7,521 bases of DNA, taken from the NCBI GenBank assembly GCA_946886325.1, contig CAMPIK010000106.1, forward strand, positions 1 through 7,521, written 5' to 3'. Of the stretch, positions 6,849-7,521 are shown in pieces. The translations under genes were made by a program, and so were the position numbers. Positions within the stretch are counted from its first letter, which is position 1. Each line of letters begins with the position of its first letter. Below the pieces are notes generated by a model. The model was not told the DNA's origin and did no database searches. It saw only the letters and a list, made by a program, of their open reading frames with translations. Source of the DNA: an uncultured Shinella sp. Lineage in GTDB: Bacteria > Pseudomonadota > Alphaproteobacteria > Rhizobiales > Rhizobiaceae.

Positions 6849-7334
6849 ATGGCATTCGACGCAACATTCTTTGCCTTTGTCGGCCTCCTGCTGTTCTTCG
6901 CCCTGATCGTCTATCTCAAGGTCCCGGGCATGATGGCGAAGGCGCTCGACGAGCGCGCCGAAAAGATTTCCAACGAACTCGCCGAGGCCAAGCGCCTGCG
7001 CGAGGAGGCCCAGCACCTGCTGGCCGAATACCAGCGCAAGCGCAAGGACGCGGAAGCCGAAGCAGCCAGCATCGTCGCCGCCGCCGAGCGTGAAGCTGAA
7101 ATGCTGACCGCCGAGGCCAAGCAGAAGACCGAAGAATACGTCACGCGCCGCAACGCGCTGTCCGAGCAGAAGATCAAGCAGGCGGAAGCCGACGCGATCA
7201 ATGCCGTACGCTCCGCAGCCGTCGATCTGGCGATCGCCGCAGCCGAACGGGTGCTGGCATCGAAGACCGACGCCGCCACCGGCAAGGCGCTCTTCGACAA
7301 TGCGATCGGCGAAGTGAAGGCACGTCTCAACTGA
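6849..7334 (+). CDS. atpF: ATP synthase F0 subunit b
   Basis: Subunit b (161 aa), partner of b' in the peripheral stalk. A short N-terminus leads directly into one membrane helix at about 6-24, followed by VPGMMAKALDERAEKI at the neck. An almost uninterrupted charged helix from about 32 to 138 fits the coiled coil that reaches up to the delta subunit of F1. The C-terminal part (AVDLAIAAAERVLASK, then a short helix to LKAR-type residues ending in Asn161) fits the delta-binding end. The start is ATG, with TAAGGAA overlapping the atpF' stop and 9 bases of spacing, which suggests coupling. It is the last gene of the operon. An inverted repeat covers its stop codon and an intrinsic terminator follows 28 bases later. 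No F1 genes follow, as is usual in alphaproteobacteria where atpHAGDC is elsewhere. Confidence 0.95.
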   Translation: MAFDATFFAFVGLLLFFALIVYLKVPGMMAKALDERAEKISNELAEAKRLREEAQHLLAEYQRKRKDAEAEAASIVAAAEREAEMLTAEAKQKTEEYVTRRNALSEQKIKQAEADAINAVRSAAVDLAIAAAERVLASKTDAATGKALFDNAIGEVKARLN

Positions 7335-7338
7335 GACG
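7323..7338. repeat. inverted repeat across the atpF stop codon
   Basis: CGTCTC (7323-7328) and GAGACG (7333-7338) are perfect complements around AACT, and the TGA stop lies within the loop and right arm. As RNA this is a small hairpin just before the terminator. It may be chance, or it may help protect the 3' end. Confidence 0.3.
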
Positions 7339-7362
7339 GCTGACGTTCGCGTGAATTGAAAG

Positions 7363-7386
7363 AGCCGGGTTCATCCCCGGCTTTTT
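7363..7386 (+). terminator. intrinsic terminator of the F0 operon
   Basis: AGCCGGG (7363-7369) pairs with CCCGGCT (7376-7382) around a TTCATC loop, and a run of five T's (7382-7386) follows. A's before the stem extend the pairing and give a weaker T-run on the minus strand. The convergent gene on the right might therefore use it too, although less efficiently. Confidence 0.9.
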
Positions 7387-7467
7387 GCATTCCGGGCGGC
7401 TGCTCGCCCTGGCTCGCGGCGTCGCTACTACGCTTTCGCAGGCGATTGCTATTCACTTGTTTGGCGG

Positions 7468-7521
7468 TCAGGCCGGTTCGACGCCATCGGCCTTGAGCGG
7501 CCGGAAGGTCATCCGGTGCAG
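7468..7521 (-). CDS. rnhB: 3' end of a convergent gene, probably ribonuclease HII (partial)
   Basis: Only the last 17 codons and the TGA stop (7470-7468) are in the window; the rest lies beyond the right edge. The residues read LHRMTFRPLKADGVEPA. The HRMTFRPL part fits the C-terminal H-R-x-S/T-F-x-P motif of ribonuclease HII, which removes RNA from RNA-DNA hybrids and single ribonucleotides from DNA. As I recall, rnhB lies next to atpF in several rhizobial genomes, in this facing orientation. The match is short, so this is a reasoned guess, not a firm call. The gene runs towards the F0 operon and the two are separated by the terminator at 7363-7386. Confidence 0.55.
   Translation of the reverse strand: MHRMTFRPLKADGVEPA

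Noticed and set aside
5991..7016. 341-residue minus-strand frame opposite atpE, atpF' and atpF
   Set aside because: It covers three well-supported genes and two gaps, including the strong hairpin. The Gly/Arg/Leu-rich composition fits antisense reading.

Overview
The window looks like a chromosomal segment of an alphaproteobacterium of the order Hyphomicrobiales, most likely Rhizobiaceae (Sinorhizobium/Ensifer, Shinella or Rhizobium type). The grounds are a high-GC coding style, a subunit b' that closely resembles the rhizobial form with its long N-terminal extension, the F0 genes standing apart from any F1 genes, and a CTTGAC-type promoter. The family and genus placement comes from remembered protein sequences, not from a search.

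Layout. Bases 1-121 hold no gene I can name. From 122 to 3021 two inorganic-ion transporters lie head to tail: a CorA-family Mg2+ channel and, 14 bases later, a Kup-type K+ uptake protein. They are probably co-transcribed. A 196-base gap with two inverted repeats follows. Then comes an exported cell-wall hydrolase of the SleB family (3218-4405), whose N-terminal half I do not recognise.

A 247-base intergenic region holds an AT-rich block and a very good sigma-70-type promoter (TTGACT, 17-base spacer, TATGTT). This drives the F0 operon atpI-atpB-atpE-atpF'(b')-atpF(b), 4653-7334, which ends at a clear intrinsic terminator (7363-7386). Facing it, the last 17 codons of a minus-strand gene enter at the right edge; they look like the C-terminus of ribonuclease HII (rnhB).

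How the genes work together. AtpI helps assemble the c-ring. AtpB (a) and AtpE (c) form the proton path, with Arg175 of a and Glu58 of c as the key residues. The b'/b pair forms the heterodimeric peripheral stalk that holds the F1 head, whose genes are elsewhere. Inside the operon, atpE has the strongest ribosome binding site (AAGGAG) and is framed by an RNA hairpin on each side. This fits the need for many more c subunits than a subunits.

This is mostly core, conserved chromosome. I found no mobile element, CRISPR array, tRNA or rRNA, and no evidence of a novel multi-gene system. The items most worth a second look are the atpE-flanking hairpins, an AT-rich Ros/MucR-like sequence upstream of the F0 promoter, the CtrA-like inverted repeat before the hydrolase gene, and the unassigned N-terminal half of that hydrolase.
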